A model generated the notes under the pieces. That model saw only the letters and a list, made by a program, of their open reading frames with translations, ran no database searches and was not told where the DNA came from. Shown one piece after another: positions 33,987 through 43,515 of a stretch of DNA of 64,000 nt (the first letter of the stretch is position 1; each line of letters opens with the position of its first letter). A program made the translations under genes and the position numbers. The stretch spans positions 1 through 64,000 of the forward strand of contig NZ_MUNZ01000180.1 in assembly GCF_002001205.1 (NCBI RefSeq), in the 5' to 3' direction. Source of the DNA: Hydrogenophaga sp. A37. GTDB taxonomy: Bacteria; Pseudomonadota; Gammaproteobacteria; Burkholderiales; Burkholderiaceae_C.

Positions 33987-36191
33987 ATGAAACTCCAACA
34001 CAAGGCTTGGGCGCTCGTGCTCGTGATCGTCGGCCTGTCAGCCCTGGGCACGATGTTTGGTGCACGCCACATCGTCGCCGACTCCTTCCGCCAACTGGAA
34101 TCCGAGCGGGCCACGCGGGAGGGTGAGCGCGCGCGCCGCGTGCTCAACCAACAGCTGATGGGACTGTCTTCGACCGTCAAGGACTACGCCCATTGGGCGG
34201 ATGCCGTGCGCTTCGCCCAGGGGCGGGCCCCCACGTTCATGGATGACAACTTTGAAGTCAGCAACCTGGGCTACCTGCGCATTTCAGAGGTGATGGTGTT
34301 CGACACGCAGGGGCGCTTGCTGTCCAGCATCACCTTGACGCCCGATGGCGGGTTGGGGACCGTGCCAGTCGAGCGGGCCACGCAACTTTCTGGATTGGTC
34401 GCGCCGGTGCTGGCCGATGTGAGCGCTCAGACCACACTGCAAACCTACCGCGCCGAGACCGGCCGTCTGGAAATGCTGACCGCCGCCGCGATCCGTGACC
34501 CCGGCCAGCCCGGCGATGTGCCACACGGGGCCATCCTGATGGTGCGTCATTTCGACGATACCGAGCTCCAGCGCTTCAGCGACGTGCTCATGGTGCCGGT
34601 GAAACTGTCTTTTGATACCCCGGACCATGAAACGAACAGTGCCCACCTGGTTCCGACGGACGGGGAGCGGGATGAGCTCCACGCGGTGGTGAAAGACGCC
34701 GACGGGCGCGCGGTCGTCGAGCTGGTGCTGAGCCTGGACCGCGATCTGCAGCGGGTGGGCAGCGCCCTCGCGTGGCAGGGTATGGGGCTGTCATTGGTGG
34801 CGGGGCTGCTGGCGAGTGTGGTGCTCGTGGTGCTGCTGGACCGGTGGGTTTTGCGCCGTTTGCAACGCCTCCTGGGCGAGGTGCAGGCCATCACCGAACG
34901 GGGTCCGACGGCCGCCGGTGAGGTGGTGGTGGAAGGTCGTGATGAACTCGGCCGCCTGGGTGAAGGGGTGAACCTGCTGCTGGCCCGCGTGCGGGCCGAT
35001 GCACAGCATCAGCACGCAGCCCATGAGCGCCATGAGGCGCTGCAGATCCAGCTGATGCAGAGCCAGAAGACCGAGGCGCTGGGCCGGTTGACCGGTGGCA
35101 TTGCGCACGATTTCAACAACTCGCTGGCCGCCATCACCGGCTGGGTGCGGCTCGCGGCCGAAGACGTGGCCACCGAACACCCCAGCCAGGAAGCACTGCA
35201 ACAGGCGCTCAAGGCCACGCGTTATGCCGATGGTCTGATGCGGCAGCTGCTGGCGTTTGGCCGGCAATCGGCACCCAAGCTGCGGCGGCTGCATTGGTCC
35301 AGCCTGATTGAGGAAACCCGCCAGATGGTGACCTCCGGGTTGGCGCGCGAGTGCGACGTCTCAGTGGCCTACGAGGTGGACGACGACGAGGTGGATGCCG
35401 ATCCGACGCAAATGCAGCAGGTGCTGGTGAACCTGCTGATCAACGCGGCCGACGCCATGCAAGGGAAGGGGCGCATCGAGCTCAGGCTCAACGCGCTGGT
35501 GATGCCGACTGGTGAGGGGTTGCCGCTGCCGCCCGGTGCCGCCGTGCTGAAGCCGGGGCGCTACCTCGTGCTCAGCGTGCGCGATCACGGCCCAGGCATC
35601 GCGGTGGAGCTTCTGGACCGCGTGTTCGAACCCTTCTTCACCACCAAGGCCAAGGGGCGCGGAACCGGTCTGGGCCTCTCGGTGGCGCAGGGCATCATGG
35701 CCCGCCACCACGGCACCATTGGCCTGGTCAGCGGCTCCGACGGTGCGTGCTTTTACCTGTACTTGCCCGTCAGCCGGCGCGACGAGGCCATCACGCCCGC
35801 CACCTCGCCCGGCGGGCCTGGCCAGGGTCGGCAACTGCTGTTTGTCGATGACGACCAGTCGGTGCGCCATGCCTGGAGCGCGCTGCTGGATCGCAAAGGC
35901 TGGCACGTGACCCGTTCGCGCGACGGCGAAGAGGCCTGGGCGCAGTTCTCGCAGACCGGCAAGCACTGGGACGTGGTGCTCACCGACCAGTCGATGCCTC
36001 GGCTCGATGGCGTGGGGCTGGCCCAACGCATTCGGGCCACCCAGTCACCACCGCCGGTGGTGCTGATGAGCGGTCATGTCGATGAAGTGAGCCCCGAGCT
36101 GCTCAAGACGCTGTTTGCGGCCGTGTTGCACAAGCCGGTGGATGCGGCCGAACTGGACCGGGTGTTGCAGGGGGTGGTGCAGAGTGCGTAG
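33987..36191 (+). CDS. Hybrid sensor histidine kinase with CHASE4-like domain
   Basis: 734-aa membrane-bound hybrid kinase. An N-terminal helix (AWALVLVIVGLSALGTMFG) is followed by a periplasmic CHASE4-like domain (SSTVKDYAHWADAVRFAQG is characteristic), a second helix LSLVAGLLASVVLVVLLDRW, a HAMP-like linker, the phosphoacceptor LTGGIAHDFNNSLAAITGW, and the ATPase boxes QVLVNLLINAADAMQGKG (N), DHGPGIAVELL (G1) and GRGTGLGLSVAQGI (G2). A C-terminal receiver domain, LLFVDDDQSVRHAWSALL with phospho-Asp in VVLTDQSMPRLDG, ends the protein. The signal is unknown. No partner response regulator is adjacent. Confidence 0.92.
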   Translation: MKLQHKAWALVLVIVGLSALGTMFGARHIVADSFRQLESERATREGERARRVLNQQLMGLSSTVKDYAHWADAVRFAQGRAPTFMDDNFEVSNLGYLRISEVMVFDTQGRLLSSITLTPDGGLGTVPVERATQLSGLVAPVLADVSAQTTLQTYRAETGRLEMLTAAAIRDPGQPGDVPHGAILMVRHFDDTELQRFSDVLMVPVKLSFDTPDHETNSAHLVPTDGERDELHAVVKDADGRAVVELVLSLDRDLQRVGSALAWQGMGLSLVAGLLASVVLVVLLDRWVLRRLQRLLGEVQAITERGPTAAGEVVVEGRDELGRLGEGVNLLLARVRADAQHQHAAHERHEALQIQLMQSQKTEALGRLTGGIAHDFNNSLAAITGWVRLAAEDVATEHPSQEALQQALKATRYADGLMRQLLAFGRQSAPKLRRLHWSSLIEETRQMVTSGLARECDVSVAYEVDDDEVDADPTQMQQVLVNLLINAADAMQGKGRIELRLNALVMPTGEGLPLPPGAAVLKPGRYLVLSVRDHGPGIAVELLDRVFEPFFTTKAKGRGTGLGLSVAQGIMARHHGTIGLVSGSDGACFYLYLPVSRRDEAITPATSPGGPGQGRQLLFVDDDQSVRHAWSALLDRKGWHVTRSRDGEEAWAQFSQTGKHWDVVLTDQSMPRLDGVGLAQRIRATQSPPPVVLMSGHVDEVSPELLKTLFAAVLHKPVDAAELDRVLQGVVQSA

Positions 36192-36244
36192 GTCGCAGTG
36201 ACGGACGCATTTTTGAGCCAGCTGACGGATTGAATGATCGAGTG

Positions 36245-37171
36245 TCAATCGTTTGGCCGAATCCCGATGGTGTAAGGAGACGGTACCCGTCCATCTACGT
36301 CCTTTGGCATAGATCCCATTCTGTCAATGGCGCGGAGCGCTTGGTCATCCCATGCATCATTCCCGCTTGACCTGGACACACGGCGGCTGACGATGTTGCC
36401 GTCGGGTGAAGAGCGCACCTCAATGTCTGTCACAAGATTGCTTGGATATTCAATGGGTGATCGAATGTTGGGCTTTACCCGAGCAGCCACGCGTCCTCCA
36501 TAGCCCGACGACGGGCCACTGGACTGCTGGGCGGAACCGCGCGCCTCCGGGCCACCGCTGGCGCCAGCTTGGCCCATGATGCGGCGCATCTGGTCTTCGC
36601 GTGCAGCCGCAGCCGCACGATCAGCCCTGAGGTCTTCAGCGGCCTTGCGCTCTTGGTCCTGTTTCTTTTTCTCGGCCAGCTTCTTAGCGTCTTCCTTCTT
36701 CTTCGCGTCGGCGAGTTTCTTCTCTTCCTGCTTGCGCTCCAGCTCTTCCTGTTTCTTTTCAGCGAGCTTTTTCTTCAGTTCTTCGGCCTTCTTCTCTTCG
36801 AGCTCGCGTTTTTTCTCTTCCTGCTTTTTCTTCTGCGCGGTCGCGATGTCGGCCTGCTTCACCACCGGTTCGGGAGGGGGCGGCGCCGGTTTGGGTTCTG
36901 GCTTGGGTTCTGGTTTCAGCTCGGGTTTGACCTCCGGCTCGGGCGGCGGTGGAGGCGGGGGGGGCTGCACGGCGCGCGGCGCAGCCTCGCGCGGCACGGC
37001 CGACCAGATCTCGGCCTCGAAGCTGACCGGCTCTTCGTCCTTCTTCCAGTGCACGCCCCAGGTGAGCGCGGCCATCAGCAGCGCGTGCGCGACCAGTGCC
37101 AACCCCACGGGCACGGTCCAGCGGCCTGAGCGCGGCGGCTTGAGGTCGAGGGTGTCGGCGGTGACCTGCAT
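36245..37171 (-). CDS. tolA: Cell envelope integrity protein TolA
   Basis: 308-aa TolA/TonB-like protein. A single N-terminal transmembrane helix (VPVGLALVAHALLMAALTW) anchors it to the inner membrane. A Pro-rich segment precedes a long Lys/Glu/Ala-rich helix (about residues 105-200, for example KKKQEEKKRELEEKKAEEL) that spans the periplasm, and a compact C-terminal domain (RVAARVKPNIRSPIEYPSN onward) would meet TolB/Pal. It sits 3 bp after tolR. The gene order normally continues with tolB and pal, but here the oppositely oriented kinase gene follows within 53 bp. Confidence 0.93.
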   Translation of the reverse strand: MQVTADTLDLKPPRSGRWTVPVGLALVAHALLMAALTWGVHWKKDEEPVSFEAEIWSAVPREAAPRAVQPPPPPPPPEPEVKPELKPEPKPEPKPAPPPPEPVVKQADIATAQKKKQEEKKRELEEKKAEELKKKLAEKKQEELERKQEEKKLADAKKKEDAKKLAEKKKQDQERKAAEDLRADRAAAAAREDQMRRIMGQAGASGGPEARGSAQQSSGPSSGYGGRVAARVKPNIRSPIEYPSNLVTDIEVRSSPDGNIVSRRVSRSSGNDAWDDQALRAIDRMGSMPKDVDGRVPSPYTIGIRPND

Positions 37172-37174
37172 GGT

Positions 37175-37618
<444 letters not shown>

Positions 37619-37620
37619 GG

Positions 37621-38313
37621 TCAGTGTCCCGAGGCGGATTGGTTGCCGAGGTTGCGCTGCAGGATGTTGGAGAACTCTTCCATGAAGGTCTCCATGCGGT
37701 TCGCGACGCGGTCAATGTCGGTGGCGAATCGGTTGTAGGCGACCACGGCCGGGATGGCGGCAAACAGGCCGATGGCGGTGGCCACCAGCGCTTCGGCGAT
37801 GCCCGGTGCGACGGTGGCCAGCGTCACCTGGGCCAACGCGGCCAGGCCGGTGAAGGCGTGCATGATGCCCCAGACCGTACCGAACAGACCCACATAGGGC
37901 GCCACGGAGCCGACGGTGCCGAGGAAGGAGAGGTTGGTTTCCAAGGCGTCCAGCTCACGCTGAAAGCTCGCGCGCATGGCGCGGCGCGCGCCGTCGAGCA
38001 AGGAGCCGTTGTCGGTGATGCGGCGCTCGCGCAGCTTCTGGTATTCGCGCATGCCGCTGGCGAAGATGCGTTCCATCGGGCCGCCGTGGCGCGCGCTCTG
38101 GGCGGCGGCGGCGTACAGGTCGTTGAGGTTGGCCCCCGACCAGAACTCGCGCTCGAAGTCTTCGTTGTGCGAGTTCACGCGCCGGATGGCAAACACCTTT
38201 CGGATGATGGCGGCCCAGCTGATGATGGACACCACCCCGAGCAGGACGACCACGGCTTGAACGACCCAACTGGCGTTGAGCAGCAACTGGACAATGGAAA
38301 GTTCTTGAGGCAT
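37621..38313 (-). CDS. tolQ: Tol-Pal system protein TolQ (ExbB family)
   Basis: 230-aa inner-membrane channel protein of the MotA/TolQ/ExbB family with three transmembrane segments: ASWVVQAVVVLLGVVSIISW, APYVGLFGTVWGIMHAFTGL (the conserved core with GLFGTVWGIM) and IAEALVATAIGLFAAIPAVV. It forms the stator with TolR that drives TolA for outer-membrane constriction at division. It follows ybgC by about 31 bp on the same strand. Confidence 0.95.
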   Translation of the reverse strand: MPQELSIVQLLLNASWVVQAVVVLLGVVSIISWAAIIRKVFAIRRVNSHNEDFEREFWSGANLNDLYAAAAQSARHGGPMERIFASGMREYQKLRERRITDNGSLLDGARRAMRASFQRELDALETNLSFLGTVGSVAPYVGLFGTVWGIMHAFTGLAALAQVTLATVAPGIAEALVATAIGLFAAIPAVVAYNRFATDIDRVANRMETFMEEFSNILQRNLGNQSASGH

Positions 38314-38344
38314 GTTGGCGTTGCGGTTGGGACAGGTTCAGAGG

Positions 38345-38863
38345 TCAAAGGTTCCCGGCGGACAGCGCGTGGATCACGCTGGCGGGAATGCGTTGGGGTC
38401 GCAGGGTGGCGGCGTCCACCCAGCCGATGCGGATGCTGCCTTCGCAGAGCACCGTGGGGGTTGCGCCTTCGTGTTGCAAGAGCGCACTTTGCTCGATTGT
38501 GAGTGAGGCCTTGCCCGATTCGGTCACACGCGCCGTCACCAGAAGTAAATCGTCGAGCCGGGCAGGGCGGTGGTAGCGCAGTTGTGTGCTGGTCACGACG
38601 AACATGCCACCGACCTGCTCGCGCAGCGCCTGCTGCCCCACGCCCAGGTGGCGCAGCCATTCGGTGCGGGCACGCTCGAAGAATTTGAGGTAGTTGGCAT
38701 AGAACACGATGCCGCCGGCATCGGTATCTTCCCAGTAGATGCGCACAGGCCAGCTGAAGATCGCCCCCACGCTCCCCGCTGCGCTGGTGTCGCTGCCCCC
38801 CGAGGGGGCTGGCCCCGCCTTGGGGCGGCCCGGCGGCGGTGCTGCGAGCCTTGGCTCGCTCAC
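38345..38863 (-). CDS. ybgC: YbgC/FadM-family acyl-CoA thioesterase
   Basis: Hot-dog thioesterase at the head of the tol cluster. The active-site segment is VRIYWEDTDAGGIVFYANYL with the catalytic Asp, then LKFFERARTEWLRHLGV. It hydrolyses short-chain acyl-CoA or acyl-ACP. No ATG is near. GTG 38863 overlaps the aminotransferase stop (GTGA) and has GGAGG 7 nt upstream, giving 172 aa, but the first 31 codons are then a GC-rich repeat translated as Pro/Gly/Ala. GTG 38770, after GGGGAG, would give 141 aa, the usual family length. I record the longer form with that caution. Confidence 0.85.
   Translation of the reverse strand: MSEPRLAAPPPGRPKAGPAPSGGSDTSAAGSVGAIFSWPVRIYWEDTDAGGIVFYANYLKFFERARTEWLRHLGVGQQALREQVGGMFVVTSTQLRYHRPARLDDLLLVTARVTESGKASLTIEQSALLQHEGATPTVLCEGSIRIGWVDAATLRPQRIPASVIHALSAGNL
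38762..38845. repeat. GC-rich dispersed repeat at the 5' end of ybgC
   Basis: CGCCCCCACGCTCCCCGCTG, a hairpin CCCCC-GAG-GGGG region, and GGCCCCGCCTTGGGGCGGCC form a compact palindrome-rich block. Its opening CGCCCCCAC matches the copy at 56788. It fills codons 8-31 of the long form of ybgC, between the thioesterase domain and the aminotransferase stop. Confidence 0.55.
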
Positions 38864-40080
38864 AGCGCAGCCTCCAGCCTGGCCACGGCTTCCTGCAACT
38901 GGGGCAGGGCGTTGGCGGTGGAGAAGCGCAGGTAGCGGCCGGGGTCGGCGAGGCCGAAGTCGCGGCCGGGCGTGGTGGCGATTTGGCAGCGGCGCATCAG
39001 CTCGAAGGCCAGTGCCCAGCTGCCGCCTTCGTCGGGCCGGCCGCCCTGGGGTGGAATGCCCCAGCGTTCGCACAGGCCACGCACGTCGGCCCAGGCGTAA
39101 AACGCGCCGTCGGGCATCACCGGCACCGTGAGGCCGAGCCGGTTGAGTGCGGGAATGAAATGGTCTCGGCGCGCCTTGAATTCGGCGCGTCGCCGTTCGT
39201 ACTCCGCCAGGCTTGCTGGCTCGAAGCAAGCGAGGGCGGCGTGTTGCGCAATGGTGCTGGCGCAAATGAACAGGTTTTGCGCAAGGCGCTCCACGGCGGG
39301 CACCAGCGCGGGTGGCACCACCAGCCAGCCCAGGCGCCAGCCGGTCATGTTGAAGTACTTGGAGAAGCTGTTGATGCTGATGACCTCGTCGCCCAGCCCG
39401 TCGGGCAGGCCGAGTGCGCTGTGGCCGTAGGCCTCGTCGTAAGACAGGCCGAGGTAGATTTCATCGACCAGCGTGGCACCGCCCTTGTCGCGCACAAAAC
39501 GCGCGATGCGCTCCAGCTCGTCGCGGGCAATGGAGGTGCCGGTGGGGTTGGACGGCGAGGCGAGCAGCACCCCGCGCGTGGCTGGGCCCCAGGCCGCGGC
39601 CACGTGCTCGGCGCTCAACTGGAACCGGTCCTCAGGCCCCGAAGGAATCAACACTGGCGTGCCCTCGGCGGCCTGCACGAACTGGCGGTTGCAGGGGTAG
39701 CTGGGGTCGGGCATCAGCACCTCGTCACCCGCCTCGATCAGCGCCAGGCAGGCGAGCTGCAGCGCGGCCGAGGCACCGGCCGTGACCACGATGCGGCCGG
39801 GGGCGATGCCCAGCCCGAAGCGGCTGGCGTACCAGCCACTGATGGCTTCGCGCAAGGCGGGCAGGCCGGTGGCGGGGGTGTACTGGCTGCGCCCGTCGTG
39901 GATGGCGCGCTCGGCGGCCGCCTGCACCAGCGGCGGCGCGGTGAAGTCGGGCTCGCCGATGTTCAGGTAGACCATGGGGCGCTGCCCGGGCCGCGCTTCG
40001 CGGGCCATCTCGGCGGCGGCCTTGGCCAGCTCCATCACATAGAAAGGTTCGACGCGTTGGGCGCGTTGTGAAATCCGCAT
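38860..40080 (-). CDS. Pyridoxal-phosphate-dependent aminotransferase (class I/II)
   Basis: 406-aa fold-type I aminotransferase of the aspartate aminotransferase superfamily. PLP contacts are visible in VTAGASAALQLACLALIEAG and ASPSNPTGTSIARDELERI, with the Schiff-base lysine in INSFSKYFNMTGWRLGW. The N-terminal MRISQRAQRVEPFYVMELAK is typical of a subgroup often sited beside nusB in Burkholderiales. The amino donor and acceptor are not determinable. Its stop overlaps the possible GTG start of ybgC; it starts 15 bp after nusB on the same strand. Confidence 0.9.
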   Translation of the reverse strand: MRISQRAQRVEPFYVMELAKAAAEMAREARPGQRPMVYLNIGEPDFTAPPLVQAAAERAIHDGRSQYTPATGLPALREAISGWYASRFGLGIAPGRIVVTAGASAALQLACLALIEAGDEVLMPDPSYPCNRQFVQAAEGTPVLIPSGPEDRFQLSAEHVAAAWGPATRGVLLASPSNPTGTSIARDELERIARFVRDKGGATLVDEIYLGLSYDEAYGHSALGLPDGLGDEVISINSFSKYFNMTGWRLGWLVVPPALVPAVERLAQNLFICASTIAQHAALACFEPASLAEYERRRAEFKARRDHFIPALNRLGLTVPVMPDGAFYAWADVRGLCERWGIPPQGGRPDEGGSWALAFELMRRCQIATTPGRDFGLADPGRYLRFSTANALPQLQEAVARLEAAL

Positions 40081-40095
40081 CGGTCTGGGCAGGCC

Positions 40096-40608
40096 TCAGG
40101 CGGGCCGCGAAGCGGGCTTGCGCGCTGGCGAGGGCGACGCGGCCACCTCATCGGGGCGCAACTGCGCGGCGATCTTGTGCAGCACGCCATTGACGTACTT
40201 GTGACCGTCGGTGCCGCCAAAGGACTTGGCCAGCTCCACACACTCGTTGATCACCACGCGCCATGGCACATCAAGGCAATGCTGGAATTCGTACGCGCCG
40301 ATCCACAGCACCGCGCGTTCGATGGGCGAGAGCTCGACCAACGGACGGTCGAGCAGCGGGGTGATCAGTGCGTCGAGCGCACCCGCCTGTTCCACGCAGC
40401 CGTGCAGCAGCGCGTCGTAGTGCACGCTGTCGGCCTTGTGGAAGCCCGCGAGGTCGCGGGTGAACGCGTCAATGTCCCCCGCGTCGTTGCGGCCCACCAT
40501 GTGCTGGTAGAGGGCCTGCAGAGCGAATTCGCGCGCGCGGGTGCGGGCCGATTTGTCGGCGGCTTTGCGCGGCTTGGGGGTCAGGGTGGTGGGTTCGGTC
40601 ATGTTCAT
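40096..40608 (-). CDS. nusB: Transcription antitermination factor NusB
   Basis: 170-aa NusB with the RNA-binding N-terminal helix [20 protein letters not shown] and the conserved [17 protein letters not shown] and [19 protein letters not shown] helices, ending [14 protein letters not shown]. It binds boxA RNA with NusE in rRNA antitermination. Basic tails extend both ends. It overlaps ribH by 4 bp, the usual ribH-nusB arrangement. Confidence 0.95.
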   Translation of the reverse strand: MNMTEPTTLTPKPRKAADKSARTRAREFALQALYQHMVGRNDAGDIDAFTRDLAGFHKADSVHYDALLHGCVEQAGALDALITPLLDRPLVELSPIERAVLWIGAYEFQHCLDVPWRVVINECVELAKSFGGTDGHKYVNGVLHKIAAQLRPDEVAASPSPARKPASRPA

Positions 40609-41069
40609 GCGATGTCGTCGAGCAGGTGGGCCATCTCGATGGCCACGCGGGCCGCGTCGCGCCCCTTGTCCACCTGGCGGGCCACGGCCTGTTCCAGGTT
40701 TTCAGTGGTCAGGATGGCGTTGGCGATGGGCGTGTTGGTGTCCAGCGAGACGCGCGTGACGCCGGCCCCGGACTCGTTGGCCACCAGCTCGAAGTGGTAG
40801 GTCTCGCCGCGGATGATGCAGCCCAGCGCGATCAGCGCGTCAAAGTCGTCGCGCTCGGCCAGCGCCTTGAGGGCAATGGGCACTTCCAGCGCGCCGGGCA
40901 CGGTGACGTGGGTGATGTGTTTCTCCAGCACGCCCAGGGCCAGCAGCTCGGCATGGCAGGCATCAAAGAGCGCGTTGGTGATGCCTTCGTTGAAGCGGGC
41001 CTGCACGATGCCAATGGACAGCTTCTTGCCGTCGAGCAGGTTGGAGGTGCCTTTGTCTGCGCCAAACAT
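40605..41069 (-). CDS. ribH: 6,7-dimethyl-8-ribityllumazine synthase
   Basis: 154-aa lumazine synthase, the penultimate riboflavin enzyme. The core motifs are [35 protein letters not shown], and [20 protein letters not shown] with the catalytic-site His region. The ATG at 41069 (MFGADKGTS) is used because the upstream extension is low-complexity intergenic sequence; GAGAACC lies just upstream. It lies 67 bp after ribE with no ribBA between, which is unusual for this order. Confidence 0.95.
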   Translation of the reverse strand: MFGADKGTSNLLDGKKLSIGIVQARFNEGITNALFDACHAELLALGVLEKHITHVTVPGALEVPIALKALAERDDFDALIALGCIIRGETYHFELVANESGAGVTRVSLDTNTPIANAILTTENLEQAVARQVDKGRDAARVAIEMAHLLDDIA

Positions 41070-41136
41070 GGGTGGTTCTCTCTCGGTGGTCGTTGGAGTG
41101 AATGGGAGGGTTGGGTGGCGTGGCTGGTGCCCGTCT

Positions 41137-41769
41137 TCAGGCCGCGTTGGTCGGGGTGCCCAGCATGCGTTCCACATAGCGCGCCACGGTGTCGATTTCG
41201 AGGTTGACGGCGCTGCCATCGGTCAACTGACCGAGCGAGGTGTTTTGCACCGTGTGGGGAATCAGGTTGATGCTGAATTCGCAGCCGGCGGCACTGTCCA
41301 CGAAGCTGTTGATGGTCAGGCTCACGCCGTTGACGGTGATCGAGCCCTTGTAGGCGAGGTACTTGCCCAGTGAGGCGGGCGCCAACACGCGCAGTTCCCA
41401 GCTTTCGCCCACCTGGGCGAACCGGGTGACCTCACCCACACCGTCCACATGGCCCGACACGATGTGACCGCCCAGACGGTCGTTGGCGCGCAGGGCTTTT
41501 TCCAGGTTCACCTGGCGGCCTTGCTCAGACAGGCCGGCCGTGCGCGCGAGCGATTCCGCTGAGATGTCGATGGAGAACCGCCGTTCGGCGGGGTTCAGGG
41601 ATGTGACAGTCATGCAGGCGCCGTTGAGCGCGATGCTGTCGCCAAGGGACACGTCGTCCAGGTAGCCAGGCGGCGCCTCAATCGAGAGACGCTTGCCGTG
41701 GTCCAAAGAGCTGCCCTGGGCGTGGAGGTCGGCGATGCGCCCCACGCCGGTGATGATGCCGGTAAACAT
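41137..41769 (-). CDS. ribE: Riboflavin synthase alpha subunit
   Basis: 210-aa riboflavin synthase made of two lumazine-binding domains. It starts [15 protein letters not shown], the family signature, with the first-domain motif [16 protein letters not shown] and the second [17 protein letters not shown]. It converts two lumazines into riboflavin and the pyrimidine precursor. It is about 100 bp downstream of ribD on the same strand. Confidence 0.96.
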   Translation of the reverse strand: MFTGIITGVGRIADLHAQGSSLDHGKRLSIEAPPGYLDDVSLGDSIALNGACMTVTSLNPAERRFSIDISAESLARTAGLSEQGRQVNLEKALRANDRLGGHIVSGHVDGVGEVTRFAQVGESWELRVLAPASLGKYLAYKGSITVNGVSLTINSFVDSAAGCEFSINLIPHTVQNTSLGQLTDGSAVNLEIDTVARYVERMLGTPTNAA

Positions 41770-41868
41770 CGGCGTATTTTCGCAGGGTTTGGGCCGGCTT
41801 CCTCTGGGCCGTCCAACGAAAGATGAAAAGCACGAATGGCGGCGGCCTTCACGGGCCGCCAGACGGGT

Positions 41869-43014
41869 TCAGGCGCGCAGAAAATCGTCTCGCCCGCGCA
41901 CCCGTGCCACGACGCGGAGGTCGTCGCCCACCGGGTCCACCGATTGAAAGGCCAGTGCAAGGCCTTCGTCCAGAGACTGCAGTGGCCCGAAACCCGCCAT
42001 GCCCATGCCGCCGACGCCCAGCAGCGTGGGGGCCAGGTACAGCAACAGCTCGTCCACCAGACCTTCGCGCACCCACGACCCATTGAGCTTGTGACCGGCC
42101 TCCAGGTGGAGCTCGTTGACCTCGCGGCTGGCCAGGTCGTGGAGCATGGCGTTCAGATCAACCTTGCCCTGGGGGTTGGGCAGGGCGATCACGGTGGCGC
42201 CCAAGGCTTCTAGCGCCTGCTGCTTGCGTGGCTCAGGCTCGGCACAGTAGATGAAGATTTTCCGGGTCAAACCGTGAGCGGGTGCCTGAAACAGGCGTGC
42301 GGTCAGCGGCGTCTCGAGCCGGCTGTCCACGATGACCAGGTGCGGCTGGCGTGGTGTGTCCACCAGCCGCACGTCAAGCATGGGGTCGTCTTCGAGCACG
42401 GTGCCAATGCCGGTGAGCACCGCACAAGCGCGGGCGCGCCAGGCGTGGCCGTCGGTTCGAGCCGCTTCGCCGGTGATCCACTGGCTGACGCCCTTGCCCA
42501 GCGCTGTGCTGCCGTCCAGCGATGCCGCGACCTTCATGCGCACCCAGGGGGTCTTGCGGACCATGCGGCTGAAGAAGCCGATGTTGAGTTCGCGCGATGC
42601 CCGAGCGGCGGCGCTGTCTGCCGCGAGCACCTCCACCTCAATGCCCGCCGCCCGCAATCGCGCAACGCCTTGGCCGGCCACCAGCGGGTTGGGGTCGAGC
42701 GTGGACACCACGACCTTGGCGACCTTTGCGGCGATCAGGGCGTCGCAGCACGGCGGTGTGCGGCCGTGGTGAGAGCAAGGTTCCAAGGTGACGTAGGCGG
42801 TGACACCTGCGGTGGATTCACCCCGCGTTTGCGCATCTCGCAGGGCCATCACCTCGGCGTGAGGGCCGCCGGCTTGCTGGGTGTGGCCAGTGCCGATGTG
42901 ACGACTTTCCGCTGTGGTGAGAATGCAGCCAACTCTTGGGTTGGGATTGGACAGGGAAAGACTGCAAGCTGCCGCTTCAAGCGCCGAATTCCATGGGTGA
43001 GATGTCTCGTCCAA
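41869..43014 (-). CDS. ribD: Bifunctional pyrimidine deaminase/reductase RibD
   Basis: 381-aa bifunctional riboflavin enzyme. The N-terminal deaminase domain has zinc ligands in GGPHAEVMALRDA and LEPCSHHGRTPPCCDAL. The C-terminal reductase domain follows, from PWVRMKVAASLDGSTALG to VDELLLYLAPTLLG. It catalyses the second and third steps of the pathway. It starts 9 bp after the stop of pilE and may be transcribed partly by read-through from the pilin operon. No FMN riboswitch is visible upstream, since pilE occupies that position. Confidence 0.95.
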   Translation of the reverse strand: MDETSHPWNSALEAAACSLSLSNPNPRVGCILTTAESRHIGTGHTQQAGGPHAEVMALRDAQTRGESTAGVTAYVTLEPCSHHGRTPPCCDALIAAKVAKVVVSTLDPNPLVAGQGVARLRAAGIEVEVLAADSAAARASRELNIGFFSRMVRKTPWVRMKVAASLDGSTALGKGVSQWITGEAARTDGHAWRARACAVLTGIGTVLEDDPMLDVRLVDTPRQPHLVIVDSRLETPLTARLFQAPAHGLTRKIFIYCAEPEPRKQQALEALGATVIALPNPQGKVDLNAMLHDLASREVNELHLEAGHKLNGSWVREGLVDELLLYLAPTLLGVGGMGMAGFGPLQSLDEGLALAFQSVDPVGDDLRVVARVRGRDDFLRA

Positions 43015-43023
43015 GGGGCCCTT

Positions 43024-43515
43024 TCAGCGACCCCAGCAGTCAATCGTCAGCATCGCTCGGTTGTCCAACACGTTGTTGGCACCCTTCAGGTTTTGCTGGT
43101 TGAGCAGCAAGGTCCCGCAAGTGTCACTCGCTTGTGCTCCCACTGGTACCGCCTGCAAGGTGAATGTGCCGGCGGTTGGCTGGCCCAGGACAAAGCTGAT
43201 GTTGTACCGGGTCGCTGGGCCACCGCCAAGCGGAACTGCGCTCATTCCCGTGGCCGCTATGAATGCGGCCCCCACCGCAACACCATCCTGCGTGGCGTTG
43301 TAGCTGCCAGACAGTGAGTAGTTTTGCTCCATGCGTTGTGCAATCGCCTGCAGGAAGTTCTTGGCCTCCGCCCTGTGACTCCGCAATATATAGGCGTTGT
43401 AGCTGGGAAATGCGATAGCAGCCAAAATCCCAATGACCGCAACCACAATCATCAACTCGATCAGTGTGAACCCCCTGGCGGCGGATGGGGGACGGTGATG
43501 TTTCATCATGTTCAT
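43024..43515 (-). CDS. pilE: Type IV pilin-like protein PilE
   Basis: 163-aa type IV prepilin with a leader ending in Arg-Gly (PSAARG) before the cleavage site, then [20 protein letters not shown], the N-methylated hydrophobic helix with Glu5. A C-terminal cysteine pair ([11 protein letters not shown] and LTIDCWGR) forms the D-region loop. In betaproteobacteria this last gene of the FimT-PilV-PilW-PilX-PilY1-PilE series is a minor pilin. Start ATG 43515 overlaps the PilY1 stop (ATGA). Confidence 0.9.
   Translation of the reverse strand: MNMMKHHRPPSAARGFTLIELMIVVAVIGILAAIAFPSYNAYILRSHRAEAKNFLQAIAQRMEQNYSLSGSYNATQDGVAVGAAFIAATGMSAVPLGGGPATRYNISFVLGQPTAGTFTLQAVPVGAQASDTCGTLLLNQQNLKGANNVLDNRAMLTIDCWGR

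Noticed and set aside
38839-40071. 410-codon + strand frame
   Set aside because: Antisense to the aminotransferase, which shows all PLP motifs.
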